Below, piece by piece: positions 1-8,656 of a DNA stretch of 64,000 nucleotides; position 1 is the first letter of the stretch; every line of letters starts with the position of its first letter. The notes beneath the pieces were generated by a model. That model was given only the letters and a program-made list of their open reading frames with translations. It was not told the DNA's origin and ran no database searches. Origin of the DNA: Neorhizobium sp. SHOUNA12A (GTDB lineage Bacteria; Pseudomonadota; Alphaproteobacteria; Rhizobiales; Rhizobiaceae). Made by a program: the position numbers and the translations under genes. Location of the stretch: contig NZ_JALBGV010000001.1 of assembly GCF_023006505.1 (NCBI RefSeq), positions 62,001-126,000 of the forward strand. The letters are read 5' to 3'.

Positions 1-969
1 ACGGTCGGCGGCTCGAGCGGCGGCGCGGCGGCCGCCCTTTCGGCACACCTCCTGCCGGTCGCGGATGGCGGAGACATGATGGGCTCGCTGCGCAACCCCG
101 CGGCCTTCAACAACGTCGTCGGTTTCCGCCCGAGTTTCGGCCGCGTCCCCTCCTCCCTGAAGCTCGAGAACTTCATGGGCCAACTCTCCGTCCTGGGACC
201 CATGGGCCGCACGGTGCGCGATGTCGCCGCCCTGCTTTCGACCCAGGCCGGTTACGATCCGCGCGATCCGCTGTCCCTGCCGACCGAGGACCTGACGCCG
301 CAGGACGGCCGCGACTTTTCAGGCGCTCGCGTCGCCTGGCTCGGCGATCTCGGCGGTTACCTGCCGTTCGAACCCGGCGTGCTGGAACTATGCCGGGCGA
401 CGCTTCCGGTCTTCGAACGGATCGGCTGCACGGTGGACGAGTTCGTTCCGGACTTCGACATGGACGACCTCTGGCGCTCCTGGACGACACTGCGCAGCTG
501 GCTGACCGCGAGCGGCATGCGCGACAACTACGACGATCCGGAAAAGCGCGCCAAGATGAAGCCAGAGATCATCTGGGAAATCGAGCGCGGTCTCGACATG
601 ACGGCGCGCGAAGTGCATTTCGCCTCGAAACGCCGCAGTGCCTGGTATCAATACCTGCTGACCGTGTTCGACCGGTACGATTACCTGATCCTGCCGTCCG
701 CCCAGGTCTTTCCCTTCAATGCGGAAATCCATTGGCCGAAGGAAATCGGCGGCCGGACGATGGACACCTATCACCGCTGGATGGAAGTGGTGGTCCCGGC
801 CTCGATGGCCGGCCTGCCGGTCGCCGCCATGCCCGCCGGCTTTGGCGCAAACGGCCTGCCCGCCGGCATCCAGATCATCGGCCGCCCGCGCGCCGACAAG
901 GCGGTGCTGGAGATTGCACTTGCCTATGAAGCGGCCACGGATTGGTTGGGGCGGAGACCGAAGCTTTAG
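1..969 (+). CDS. Amidase signature family enzyme, 5'-truncated by window edge
   Basis: The frame is open from base 1, so the N-terminus, including the catalytic lysine region, lies outside the window. The visible part opens with the glycine/serine-rich amidase signature (GGSSGGAAAA) that holds the cis-serine, followed by the nucleophile segment MGSLRNPAAF. This is the Ser-cisSer-Lys fold that hydrolyses linear or cyclic amides. The C-terminus (GLPAGIQIIGRPRADKAVLE) is also typical of the family. Substrate cannot be told from sequence. It is followed by a mosaic hairpin repeat and then a convergent LysR gene, so it belongs to an upstream transcription unit. Confidence 0.9.
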   Translation, partial: TVGGSSGGAAAALSAHLLPVADGGDMMGSLRNPAAFNNVVGFRPSFGRVPSSLKLENFMGQLSVLGPMGRTVRDVAALLSTQAGYDPRDPLSLPTEDLTPQDGRDFSGARVAWLGDLGGYLPFEPGVLELCRATLPVFERIGCTVDEFVPDFDMDDLWRSWTTLRSWLTASGMRDNYDDPEKRAKMKPEIIWEIERGLDMTAREVHFASKRRSAWYQYLLTVFDRYDYLILPSAQVFPFNAEIHWPKEIGGRTMDTYHRWMEVVVPASMAGLPVAAMPAGFGANGLPAGIQIIGRPRADKAVLEIALAYEAATDWLGRRPKL

Positions 970-990
970 ACGAGACGGCGCGGCGTTTTT

Positions 991-1083
991 AACCCTCCCC
1001 CTTGTGGGGAGGGTGGCCGGCAGGCGGGAGGGGCCTGAATGCGGAGCAAAGTCCTCTCCCCAACCCCTCTCCACAAGGGGGCC
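991..1083. repeat. Rhizobial intergenic mosaic hairpin repeat, copy 1
   Basis: A G/C-rich palindrome (993-1013, CCCTCCCC arm against GGGGAGGG) is followed by a second C-rich/G-rich pair ending in CCACAAGGGGG. The layout resembles the elements at 9789-9955 and 62612-62748. It lies between convergent genes and may also act as a transcription terminator. Assignment to the RIME class of Rhizobium elements is by resemblance. Confidence 0.6.
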
Positions 1084-1101
1084 GGGCTCCGCGCACCCGC
1101 T

Positions 1102-2034
1102 CTACCATCCCACCACTTCTTCCCGATACCGACCAACTTCCTCGATCAGCCACGCCCGAAAAGCCACCACCGGCCGGAAATCCACCTTGCTGAGCGGCGC
1201 CACCGCATAATAGGCGCTGGGGCTCGTCACTTGATGCGGGTACGCTTCGACAAGCTGGCCACTCGCAAGCTCCGCGTCGATCAGGAAAAGCGGCATCAGC
1301 GCGACACCCAGGCCGGCGATACAGGCCTGGGCGACGTTGCCGAACTGCTCGAAGCGCATTCCCTGCGACGGCGTGCCGGTGATGCCGAGGCTTTCGAACC
1401 AGTGGTTCCAGGCGCCTGGCCGCGAGGCCATGTGCAACAGCGGCAGGCGCAAGAGGTCCTCGGCCTTTTTGATCGGGTGCGAGGCGAGGAATGCCGGAGA
1501 GCAGACCGGCGCCACCATTTCATCCATCAGGAAGGTGCATTCCGCGCCCGGCCAGTCCGGCCCCTTTTCACCCCTGGGCCCTATGTGGATCGCCATGTCG
1601 ATGCCGTCGCGATCGAAATCGAAGACCCCGATGCGGGTGGCGAAATTGAGGGTGATTTCCGGATGCCTGGCAACGAATTGCGGGATGCGTGGCATCAGCC
1701 AGCGAGTGCCGAAAGTCGGCAAAATTGCCAGGTTCAGCTGGTCACTATGCCGTTTGGTCATGACCTGCAGCGAAGCGGAGCGTATCTGCGACAGTGCGTT
1801 CGCCACGACCTTGGCGTATTCCGCCCCCACCGAAGTGAGGCTGACGCCACGGCTGGTACGGTCGAAAAGCTGGATCCCCAGCTGCTCCTCGAGGCCGGAA
1901 ACCTGCCGGCTGATCGCCCCTTGCGTCAGCGACAGCTCTTCCGCCGCGCCTGAGAAACTGCCGAGCCGGGCGACGGAATCGAAGGCCGCGAGCGCGGAGG
2001 TGGAGGGGAGCAGTTTTCGCGAGAGGCTGACCAT
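1102..2034 (-). CDS. LysR-family transcriptional regulator (GcvA-like), divergent from gcdH
   Basis: A 310-residue LysR regulator. The N-terminal winged helix-turn-helix spans about residues 9-66 (AAEELSLTQGAISRQVSGLE is the recognition region). The rest is the periplasmic-binding-like effector domain, with GcvA-type features such as RWLMPRIPQF and GVALMPLFLI. It is divergent from glutaryl-CoA dehydrogenase with 113 bp between them, the usual arrangement for a LysR activator of the neighbouring gene. A T-N11-A palindrome lies directly upstream of its start. The likely role is control of gcdH in response to a lysine/glutarate pathway intermediate; the ligand is inferred from context only. Confidence 0.88.
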   Translation of the reverse strand: MVSLSRKLLPSTSALAAFDSVARLGSFSGAAEELSLTQGAISRQVSGLEEQLGIQLFDRTSRGVSLTSVGAEYAKVVANALSQIRSASLQVMTKRHSDQLNLAILPTFGTRWLMPRIPQFVARHPEITLNFATRIGVFDFDRDGIDMAIHIGPRGEKGPDWPGAECTFLMDEMVAPVCSPAFLASHPIKKAEDLLRLPLLHMASRPGAWNHWFESLGITGTPSQGMRFEQFGNVAQACIAGLGVALMPLFLIDAELASGQLVEAYPHQVTSPSAYYAVAPLSKVDFRPVVAFRAWLIEEVGRYREEVVGW

Positions 2035-2039
2035 TGCCT

Positions 2040-2054
2040 ATGACTATAGATCAT
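2040..2054. promoter_or_regulatory. Candidate LysR box (T-N11-A) between lysR and gcdH
   Basis: The bases ATGACTATAGATCAT have inverted arms ATGA/TCAT and fit the T-N11-A rule for LysR sites. The site starts 5 bp upstream of the lysR start codon and 94 bp upstream of gcdH, where it could serve both autorepression and activation of gcdH. Confidence 0.45.
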
Positions 2055-2147
2055 GGCCAGATGAGTAAACGGTGCTTGCTCTCGGGCGCCGTGCTGGCGA
2101 TAATTCTTTAAACTTCAATTGCCAGATTTCAAACCGGAGGCAGACCC

Positions 2148-3323
2148 TTGGCTTTTTCCTGGAACGATCCCTTTCTTCTCGAAGAGCAGCTGACCGACGA
2201 GGAGCGGATGATCCGCGACGCGGCTGCCGCCTTCGCCAAGGCCGAACTCCTGCCGCGCGTCCAGGAGGCCTATCTCGACGAGACGACCGACAAGGGCCTC
2301 TTCAAGCTGATGGGCCAGACCGGCCTGCTCGGCGTGACCCTGCCGGAAGAATACGGCGCCGCCAACGCTTCCTACGTCGCCTACGGCCTCGTCGCCCGCG
2401 AGATCGAACGTATCGACAGCGGCTACCGCTCGATGATGAGCGTGCAGTCCTCGCTGGTCATCTACCCGATCTTCGCCTACGGCTCCGACGAGCAGAAAAA
2501 GAAGTATCTGCCCGGCCTCGTCTCCGGCGAACTGATCGGCTGTTTCGGCCTGACCGAGCCGGATGCCGGCTCAGATCCGGGCGGCATGAAGACCCGCGCC
2601 GAAAAGATCGAAGACGGTTACCGCCTGCGCGGTTCGAAAATGTGGATTTCCAACGCACCGATCGCAGACGTCTTCGTCGTCTGGGCAAAATCGGAAGCCC
2701 ACAACAACGAGATCCGCGGCTTCGTACTCGAAAAGGGCATGAAGGGCCTGTCGGCGCCGAAGATCGGCGGCAAGCTGTCGCTGCGTGCCTCGATCACCGG
2801 CGAGATTGTCATGGACAGCGTCGAAGTCGGCGAAGATGCGATCCTGCCGAACGTTTCGGGCCTTAAGGGTCCCTTCGGCTGCCTCAACCGCGCCCGCTAC
2901 GGCATTTCCTGGGGCGTCATGGGTGCGGCGGAAGACTGCTGGTTCCGTGCCCGCCAGTACGGTCTCGACAGAAAACAGTTCGGCAAGCCGCTCGCCGGCA
3001 TGCAGCTCTACCAGAAGAAGCTCGCCGACATGCAGACCGAAATCACCCTCGGCCTCCAGGCTTCGCTCCGCGTTGGCCAGTTGATGGACCAGCACAAGAT
3101 GGCCCCGGAAATGATCTCCATCGTCAAGCGCAACAATTGCGGCAAGGCGCTGGATATCGCGAGGCAAGCCCGCGACATGCACGGCGGCAACGGCATCCAG
3201 ATCGAGTACCACGTCATGCGCCATTCGCAGAACCTGGAGACGGTCAACACCTACGAAGGCACGCACGACGTCCACGCGCTGATTTTGGGCCGCGCCCAGA
3301 CCGGTATCCAGGCGTTTTTCTGA
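2148..3323 (+). CDS. gcdH: Glutaryl-CoA dehydrogenase
   Basis: A 391-residue acyl-CoA dehydrogenase of the glutaryl-CoA branch. It oxidises and decarboxylates glutaryl-CoA to crotonyl-CoA in lysine/tryptophan catabolism, using FAD and electron-transfer flavoprotein. The FAD/substrate motif [13 protein letters not shown] and the C-terminal [20 protein letters not shown] are diagnostic; the catalytic base is Glu370. The start is TTG at 2148, chosen because a GGAGG ribosome site lies at 2136-2140 and family proteins begin here ([15 protein letters not shown]). Its last codons and terminator are duplicated near 5.03-5.12 kb, beyond an inserted gene. Confidence 0.95.
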   Translation: MAFSWNDPFLLEEQLTDEERMIRDAAAAFAKAELLPRVQEAYLDETTDKGLFKLMGQTGLLGVTLPEEYGAANASYVAYGLVAREIERIDSGYRSMMSVQSSLVIYPIFAYGSDEQKKKYLPGLVSGELIGCFGLTEPDAGSDPGGMKTRAEKIEDGYRLRGSKMWISNAPIADVFVVWAKSEAHNNEIRGFVLEKGMKGLSAPKIGGKLSLRASITGEIVMDSVEVGEDAILPNVSGLKGPFGCLNRARYGISWGVMGAAEDCWFRARQYGLDRKQFGKPLAGMQLYQKKLADMQTEITLGLQASLRVGQLMDQHKMAPEMISIVKRNNCGKALDIARQARDMHGGNGIQIEYHVMRHSQNLETVNTYEGTHDVHALILGRAQTGIQAFF

Positions 3324-3352
3324 GAAGAGCGTTTCGCCTTTTCGGCAAATCG

Positions 3353-3381
3353 GCCCGGCCGCTTCCAGCGCGCCGGGCTTT
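3353..3381 (+). terminator. Rho-independent terminator of gcdH
   Basis: A 7-bp stem GCCCGGC/GCCGGGC with a 12-nt loop is followed by TTT. The hairpin including its loop is repeated identically at 5087-5116. Confidence 0.75.
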
Positions 3382-3480
3382 CGCATGCCGCCGGTATGGC
3401 GGCGGCTGTGCGTAAGGAGCGACCTGGACCTGCCGTCCTAAAACAAGACAGCGCGCAATCTCAACGAGTTTAGGAGAGTA

Positions 3481-4857
3481 ATGCGCTCGCTTGCCCACAA
3501 TGCAGGTTGCATCGTATATGCCATTCAATTCACTGTCTTAGTTTTTTCCTGGGGCCCCGTAATGAAAAGCCGCAATCGCATTTTAAATTTCCTTTTCATT
3601 GCTTGCCTCATCCTACCCAGGAACAATAGCGCACAAGCTGAGACAAGCGGTTACCAGCTTGCAACAAGGCCTATGGATTTTGCCCTGGTACAAAGTGGCA
3701 GTTGCCAAGAAACTTGCACCCAGTGGATATCCGCAGAGGGGAAAATTACAGCTGGCACACCAGAGCTTTTCAGGACTTTTCTGAAAAAGCTTGGCGGCCG
3801 AAAACTTCCGGTCGTGTTCCAATCTTACGGTGGCAATGTCGATGCTGCTCTTTCGATTGGACGTATGATACGAACTGCTGGATTGGAAACCGCGGTCGGA
3901 AGGACACAGTTAAAAGACTGCCCGATGCTGGACCCGCGCTGCCAAGAGCAGATCATTAAAGATGGCTGGTCGACAGGTGAAGTTCGCGCTGGAGGCGCAT
4001 ACTGTTTTTCGGCGTGTCCGTTTGCCCTCGCTGGAGGCAAAGTCCGCAGTGCCACAGTTGGCGCCGCTGTTGGCGTCCATCAAATTACAAGCGTATCGGC
4101 GAAGACCACCGTAGCGATGGGCAAAAAGCTTTCCAAGTACTTTAATGAGATGGGAGTGAGCAGGGAAGTATTTGCCATGATGGCACTTGCTACCCCAAAG
4201 GGCATGTATCACATCCGGATGCCCGAAGCACTGAGATCGGGAGTGATTACTAAAGTATTACCATATGGAGACGAGCCAGGCTACGTGTCCTGCGGTCCAA
4301 ATACCAAATCGGTATCCCTTTGCGACGAGTTTGAAGATCCCAGGTCACATGAATCAGAGCCGCGCGATGTTGGTGAGGATCCCAGCTGTGCCCTCGTCAA
4401 TCGCGCCTATATGCGAACCGTAAACAGCGGGCGCTATCAAGTGAACTTTTTCCATCTTGAAGCTGACGGAAATGATGTTTTTGATATGGAAACTCGATTT
4501 GTCGATCGCAGCTACTTTACACGCAGAAACAATGAACCCTGGGTAAGGAGAAGTCGGCCCATGCTTCTTACGGTGAGGTGGGAAGCAGGCAGGAAAAGAC
4601 CAGTCATTCAAGGCTGCGTGCACATGGGTAATGAGACGGTCGATGGAATTGCCGCTATGCGTTTCAAAGGAGAGTGGCAGCGAAGTGCATTTTCTGCATC
4701 AACGGAGATATGGATCTCCAAGGAGAATCTTACATATTTAAAAGCGATCCGCCGATTCCCCGAAAACTCGTTGTACCCTTTGGGCAATCAAGTTGTGGTG
4801 GAGAAGTATGATTTGGATCGCAACGTTCTCGCCCCCGATTTATCGGAACATCCCTAG
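3481..4857 (+). CDS. Secreted Clp/crotonase-fold protein of the COG3904 'predicted periplasmic protein' type
   Basis: A 458-residue ORF. The central part (about residues 108-210) carries the layout of the periplasmic ClpP-like family: SYGGNVDAALSIGRMIR, then GGAYCFSACPFALAGGKVR with a candidate nucleophile serine, then GVHQI. The C-terminal half is not recognised. An internal ATG at 3562 gives a cleaner signal peptide (MKSRNRILNFLF..., cut after AQA), so that may be the true start; the outer start has a close-set AGGAGA site. The gene is visibly richer in A/T than its neighbours and sits between two copies of the gcdH 3' end, which suggests acquisition by transfer. Protease activity is unproven. 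Confidence 0.7.
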   Translation: MRSLAHNAGCIVYAIQFTVLVFSWGPVMKSRNRILNFLFIACLILPRNNSAQAETSGYQLATRPMDFALVQSGSCQETCTQWISAEGKITAGTPELFRTFLKKLGGRKLPVVFQSYGGNVDAALSIGRMIRTAGLETAVGRTQLKDCPMLDPRCQEQIIKDGWSTGEVRAGGAYCFSACPFALAGGKVRSATVGAAVGVHQITSVSAKTTVAMGKKLSKYFNEMGVSREVFAMMALATPKGMYHIRMPEALRSGVITKVLPYGDEPGYVSCGPNTKSVSLCDEFEDPRSHESEPRDVGEDPSCALVNRAYMRTVNSGRYQVNFFHLEADGNDVFDMETRFVDRSYFTRRNNEPWVRRSRPMLLTVRWEAGRKRPVIQGCVHMGNETVDGIAAMRFKGEWQRSAFSASTEIWISKENLTYLKAIRRFPENSLYPLGNQVVVEKYDLDRNVLAPDLSEHP

Positions 4858-4929
4858 GGCCCGGACCCAATAACTGGCTTCTCAAATCGGCCTAATGTGA
4901 TTCAGTGTCTCTGTTTTGGAGGCAACAAT

Positions 4930-5058
4930 ATAGATGATTTCTTTTGGTTTTGGGATGCGCAATGGGCTCGGATTGCACCGCTTCTGCCCACGGAAGCGCG
5001 GGGAATGAAGCGCGTTGATGGCCGTCGGGCGCAGACGGGCATTCAGGCGTTCTTCTGA
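4930..5058 (+). pseudogene. IS5-family transposase N-terminal remnant fused in frame to a gcdH C-terminal fragment
   Basis: An open frame from 4930 reads DDFFWFWDAQWARIAPLLP..GMKRVDGRR, the N-terminus of a common rhizobial IS5-type transposase. It then passes without a stop into AQTGIQAFF and TGA, which are the last nine codons of gcdH with synonymous differences. A GGAGG site stands at the usual distance, but the start codon position reads ATA instead of ATG. Only about 33 transposase codons remain, so the element is dead. It marks the right edge of the islet carrying the upstream secreted-protein gene. Confidence 0.7.
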
Positions 5059-5086
5059 TCGGAAACTTTACAGCTGCGCCAAATCA

Positions 5087-5116
5087 GCCCGGCCGCTTCC
5101 AGCGCGCCGGGCTTTT
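5087..5116 (+). terminator. Duplicate copy of the gcdH terminator
   Basis: The same GCCCGGC/GCCGGGC stem and loop as at 3353-3381, here followed by TTTT. The surrounding 35 or so bases are nearly identical in both places. It may now serve the secreted-protein gene or the convergent SRPBCC gene. Confidence 0.65.
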
Positions 5117-5152
5117 ATTTCTCGGCGTTTTAGCTGAAAGGCAGTCGCGCGT

Positions 5153-5644
5153 TCACGCACGCGCGTCCAGGATGACGAGCAGTTCATCCAGCTGTCCGAA
5201 CTGTTCGGGCATGGCACCTTCCATGCCGGCACAGGATTCGTCGCACGCCTCCTTGGAAGGATAGAGCTCGTGCAGGACCAGCAGCGTCCCGCCATCCTCC
5301 TCCTCGAAGCTGACCGTGGTGACGGAGCCGTTTTCGCTTTCGTCATTGGTCCAGACGAGGCGCGACGGCGGCGATACTTCGAGATATTTTCCGAAGAAGG
5401 TCATGGAGCTGGAGGCGTCATGTCCGAAGGTGACGCTATAACCGCCTCCCGTGCGCGCATCCATCTCGCAGGCAAGAAGCGGAACGCCGCTGGATTTCGG
5501 CGCCCACCACTGCTTGAACAATTCGGGCTTGGTCCATGCATCGAATACGAGGCGAACCGGGGCGTCGAAGCTGCGCGTCACGACGAGTTCGCGCTCCGAT
5601 CCCCGTTCGACTGCCGTGCGGCCATTGCTCACTTTGTTGTCCAT
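5153..5644 (-). CDS. SRPBCC / AHSA1-like domain protein
   Basis: A 163-residue protein of the START/SRPBCC superfamily (AHSA1, activator of Hsp90 ATPase homologue, subfamily). It is recognisable from ELVVTRSFDAPVRLVFDAWT near the N-terminus, FKQWWAPK, and the late LDELLVIL helix that closes the ligand cavity. Family members bind small hydrophobic ligands or act as accessory proteins; the specific ligand is not visible. The start is supported by GGGAG upstream. It lies 12 bp downstream of a VOC protein gene on the same strand, a pairing often seen in bacterial genomes, so the two are probably co-transcribed. Confidence 0.85.
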   Translation of the reverse strand: MDNKVSNGRTAVERGSERELVVTRSFDAPVRLVFDAWTKPELFKQWWAPKSSGVPLLACEMDARTGGGYSVTFGHDASSSMTFFGKYLEVSPPSRLVWTNDESENGSVTTVSFEEEDGGTLLVLHELYPSKEACDESCAGMEGAMPEQFGQLDELLVILDARA

Positions 5645-5656
5645 TGGTTGTCTCCC

Positions 5657-6130
5657 TTAGCCACGCCGGGCAGCTTCGATTGCCGCAACGTCGATCTTCT
5701 TCATGGTCATCATCGCCTCGAAGGCACGTTTCGCCTCGCCGCCGCCGACAGCCAGGGCTTCGATGAGGACACGTGGCGTGATCTGCCAGGAGACGCCCCA
5801 TCTGTCCTTGCACCAGCCGCATTCGCTTTCCTGACCGCCGTTACCGACGATGGCGTTCCAGTAGCGATCGGTCTCTTCCTGGTCTTCGGTCGAGATTTGG
5901 AAGGAAAACGCTTCGTTGTGCTTGAAGATCGGGCCGCCGTTCAGGCCGATGCATGCCACTCCGGCAACGGTGAATTCTACCACCAGCACATCCCCCTGCT
6001 TGCCGTCCGGGTAATCGCCGGGCGCGCGGGTTACGGCGCCGACCTTGCTGTCCGGAAAAGTCTCGGCATAGAAGCGGGCAGCCTCCTCGGCGTCCTTGTC
6101 AAACCATAAGCAGATCGTGTTCTTCGCCAT
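5657..6130 (-). CDS. VOC-superfamily (PhnB/glyoxalase-like) protein
   Basis: A 157-residue vicinal-oxygen-chelate fold protein of the PhnB / '3-demethylubiquinone methyltransferase-like' group: ICLWFDKDAEEAARFYAETF at the start, GPIFKHNEAFSFQI in the middle, and the characteristic CGWCKDRWGVSWQI. The enzymatic role is unknown for this group, and the methyltransferase name used in databases is not supported by motifs. The ATG at 6130 was chosen over an upstream TTG at 6148 because GGGAG stands before it. First gene of a two-gene unit with the SRPBCC protein. Confidence 0.85.
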   Translation of the reverse strand: MAKNTICLWFDKDAEEAARFYAETFPDSKVGAVTRAPGDYPDGKQGDVLVVEFTVAGVACIGLNGGPIFKHNEAFSFQISTEDQEETDRYWNAIVGNGGQESECGWCKDRWGVSWQITPRVLIEALAVGGGEAKRAFEAMMTMKKIDVAAIEAARRG

Positions 6131-6347
6131 TGCATTTCTCCCTTTCAATCCTGGTTAAGCGGCCGTCGATGGCGACCATAACTCAAAGACGTACGTGCTT
6201 TCGGTAATCCGACATCCAGCCGAAAAAAGTTGCATCCCTCACCAACTGCGCCGTTTTTCGTCATTGGAGAAATTCCCGCCTTCAGTGTATCAGTGAAACG
6301 CTGCCGTGATCGGCGGCGAGGAAATGAAACAAAGGTCGTTTTGAAGA

Positions 6348-6929
6348 ATGCACGCCATGGAGAATGCGGCGGAAGGGGCCGGTGGCGGTTTCAATGTCGG
6401 CGAGCGTCTTTGCCTGGTGCGCAAGCAGCACGGCCTGTCGCAACGGGCGCTGGCTGTCAAGGCGGGCGTCACCCACTCCCTCGTCTCATTGATCGAGAAG
6501 AACAAGGTCAGCCCCTCGGTCGCCTCGCTGAAGAAGATCCTCGAAGCAATCAACTATCCGCTGACCGACTTTTTCGCGCTGACGCTGCCGCCGGTCGACC
6601 AGGTGTTCTACCGTGCTGAGGAACTGACGCCGCTTTCGACCGGCGCTTTGACGCTGCTGCAGGTCGGCGACGCCAAATCCCACAGCGTCCAGATTTTCCA
6701 CGAGTTCTACGAGCCCGGCGCCGATACCGGCGAGACCATGCTGCAGCATGATGCCGAAGAAGGCGGAGTGGTTGTCGCCGGAGAACTGGAACTGACCGTC
6801 GGCAGCCAGACGCGCATCCTCAAAAAGGGCGACGCCTTCCTCTTCGACAGCCGCCAGCCGCACCGATATCGTAACGTCGGAACCGAGCGCTGCGAGGTGG
6901 TAAGTGCCTGCACGCCGCCCTATCTTTAA
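6348..6929 (+). CDS. XRE-family regulator with C-terminal cupin domain (PuuR-like)
   Basis: A 193-residue regulator. The helix-turn-helix covers about residues 16-72 (LVRKQHGLSQRALAVKAGVT, then LVSLIEKNKVSPSVASLKKI). A cupin sensor domain fills residues about 110-190 (ETMLQHDAEEGGVVVAGELE and GDAFLFDSRQPHRY). Proteins with this layout, such as PuuR, repress polyamine or amino-acid degradation genes and release DNA on binding a small ligand. It sits directly upstream of an aldehyde dehydrogenase on the same strand, so local control is likely. ATG codons at 6348 and 6357 are both possible; neither has a strong ribosome site. Confidence 0.88.
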   Translation: MHAMENAAEGAGGGFNVGERLCLVRKQHGLSQRALAVKAGVTHSLVSLIEKNKVSPSVASLKKILEAINYPLTDFFALTLPPVDQVFYRAEELTPLSTGALTLLQVGDAKSHSVQIFHEFYEPGADTGETMLQHDAEEGGVVVAGELELTVGSQTRILKKGDAFLFDSRQPHRYRNVGTERCEVVSACTPPYL

Positions 6930-6968
6930 GAAGAGCGAAGCCCGAATTTCACTCAGCACCTTTTGGAC

Positions 6969-7000
6969 ATTGCCAATGAACGTTGATTGTTCCTGTCAAT
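6969..7000. promoter_or_regulatory. Candidate operator pair upstream of the aldehyde dehydrogenase
   Basis: ATTGCCAAT at 6969-6977 is a perfect palindrome around one base. ATTG and CAAT recur as inverted arms with a 7-nt spacer at 6986-7000, with TTGA/TCAA nested in the same site. Both lie between the XRE-cupin regulator and the dehydrogenase it probably controls. No binding evidence is available. Confidence 0.3.
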
Positions 7001-7087
7001 TATTTTAGGTCAGAACCCGATATTCCCGCACCCTCTCCCAACGCCGTTAAAAACGGCGTATCCAGCCTTGAAATGAAAGTGGACACC

Positions 7088-8524
7088 ATGCACAGCTATC
7101 CCGACGTCAAGCTTTTCATCAACGGCGAATGGCGCGATGCCATTGGCGGCGAAACCATCGACGTTTCCGATCCCGCGACGGAAGAAGTGATCGGGAAAAT
7201 AGCCCATGCCCGCAAGGCGGACCTGGACCTGGCGCTGGAAGCCGCCGATAAGGGTTTCAGGATCTGGCGCGATACCTCGCCCTTCGACCGCTCGAAGCTG
7301 ATGCGCAAGGCTGCCGACCTGCTGCGCCAGCGCGTCGATCAGATCGCCTATTACATGACCCGCGAACAGGGCAAGCCGCTCGCCCAGTCGAAGATGGAAG
7401 TCATGGGCGCCGCCGATACGATCGACTGGTTCGCCGAGGAAGCCCGCCGCACCTATGGCCAGATCATCCCGGCCCGCATGAGCGGCGTCTCGCAGATGGC
7501 GATCAAGCTGCCGGTCGGCCCTGTCGCCGCCTTCACGCCCTGGAATTTCCCACTCAACCAGGTGGTTCGCAAGCTCTCCGCAGCTCTTGCGACCGGTTGC
7601 TCGATTATCGTCAAGGCGCCTGAAGAAACGCCCGCTTCGCCGGCCGAACTGATCCGCGCCTTCATCGATGCCGGCGTGCCCGCAGGCGTCGTCAACCTCG
7701 TCTACGGCATTCCGGCCGAGATTTCCGAATACCTGATCCCGCATCCGGTCATCCGCAAGATCTCGTTCACCGGCTCCACCCCGATCGGCAAACATCTGGC
7801 CGCCCTTGCCGGCAAGCACATGAAGCGCGCCACGATGGAACTCGGCGGCCATGCGCCGGTGATGATCTTCGACGATGCCGATCTCGAAAAGGCGATCGAA
7901 GTCACCGCCATGTCGAAATTCCGCAATGCCGGCCAGGTCTGCGTCGCCCCGACCCGCTTCCTCGTGCAGGACGGCATCGCCGACAAGTTCACCGCCGGTT
8001 TCGTCAAGGCGGCACAGGCGATCAAGGTTGGCAACGGCCTGGAAGACGGCGTGACCATGGGTCCGCTCGCCAACGAGCGCCGCATCCCGGCCATGGAGGC
8101 TTTGATTCAGGACGCCATCACCCATGGCGGCGAGTTGAAAACCGGCGGCCACCGCATCGGCAACAAGGGCCACTTCTTCGAGCCGACGGTGCTCTCCGAA
8201 GTGCCGACCTCGGCCAAGATCATGAACGACGAGCCCTTCGGCCCGATCGCGATCATCAACCGCTTCTCGCATTACGACGATGCGATCGCGGAAGCCAACC
8301 GGCTGCCCTTCGGCCTCGCCTCCTATGCCTTCACCGGTTCGGTCAAGACCGCCCACGCGCTCAGCCGCCAGGTGGAAGCCGGCATGCTGACTATCAACCA
8401 CAACGGCCTTGCCCTGCCGGAAGTCCCGTTCGGCGGCATCAAGGACTCTGGCTACGGCACGGAAGGCGGCTCGGAAGCCACCGAAGCCTATCTCGAAACC
8501 CGCTTCGTCAGCCAGATGAGCTGA
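7088..8524 (+). CDS. NAD(P)-dependent aldehyde dehydrogenase (succinate-semialdehyde dehydrogenase-like)
   Basis: A 478-residue class I/II aldehyde dehydrogenase. Motifs seen: [18 protein letters not shown] (cofactor binding), [11 protein letters not shown], the general-base segment MELGGHAP with Glu251, and the nucleophile Cys285 in [10 protein letters not shown]. The sequence is closest in style to succinate-semialdehyde / alpha-ketoglutarate-semialdehyde dehydrogenases, but substrate cannot be fixed by eye. The ATG at 7088 follows AAGTGGA; ATG at 7073 and a longer frame from 6983 are weaker alternatives. The PuuR-like regulator upstream fits a role in polyamine, GABA or amino-acid breakdown. 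Confidence 0.9.
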   Translation: MHSYPDVKLFINGEWRDAIGGETIDVSDPATEEVIGKIAHARKADLDLALEAADKGFRIWRDTSPFDRSKLMRKAADLLRQRVDQIAYYMTREQGKPLAQSKMEVMGAADTIDWFAEEARRTYGQIIPARMSGVSQMAIKLPVGPVAAFTPWNFPLNQVVRKLSAALATGCSIIVKAPEETPASPAELIRAFIDAGVPAGVVNLVYGIPAEISEYLIPHPVIRKISFTGSTPIGKHLAALAGKHMKRATMELGGHAPVMIFDDADLEKAIEVTAMSKFRNAGQVCVAPTRFLVQDGIADKFTAGFVKAAQAIKVGNGLEDGVTMGPLANERRIPAMEALIQDAITHGGELKTGGHRIGNKGHFFEPTVLSEVPTSAKIMNDEPFGPIAIINRFSHYDDAIAEANRLPFGLASYAFTGSVKTAHALSRQVEAGMLTINHNGLALPEVPFGGIKDSGYGTEGGSEATEAYLETRFVSQMS

Positions 8525-8554
8525 CCTGAAGGTTTTTTAGACCCGCGTTCTCGA

Positions 8555-8588
8555 CGCCGGTCGGTGCTGATGCATCGGCCGGCGTTTT
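8555..8588 (+). terminator. Rho-independent terminator after the aldehyde dehydrogenase
   Basis: A long imperfect stem with arms CGCCGGTCGGTGC and GCATCGGCCGGCG is followed by TTTTC. It separates the dehydrogenase from the downstream DNA repair gene. Confidence 0.65.
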
Positions 8589-8656
8589 CTTTTGCGCTTG
8601 CCCGCGTCATTCGAGTCAAATACCAAAAACAAACAGTGAACATCGGATGAAGCGCC

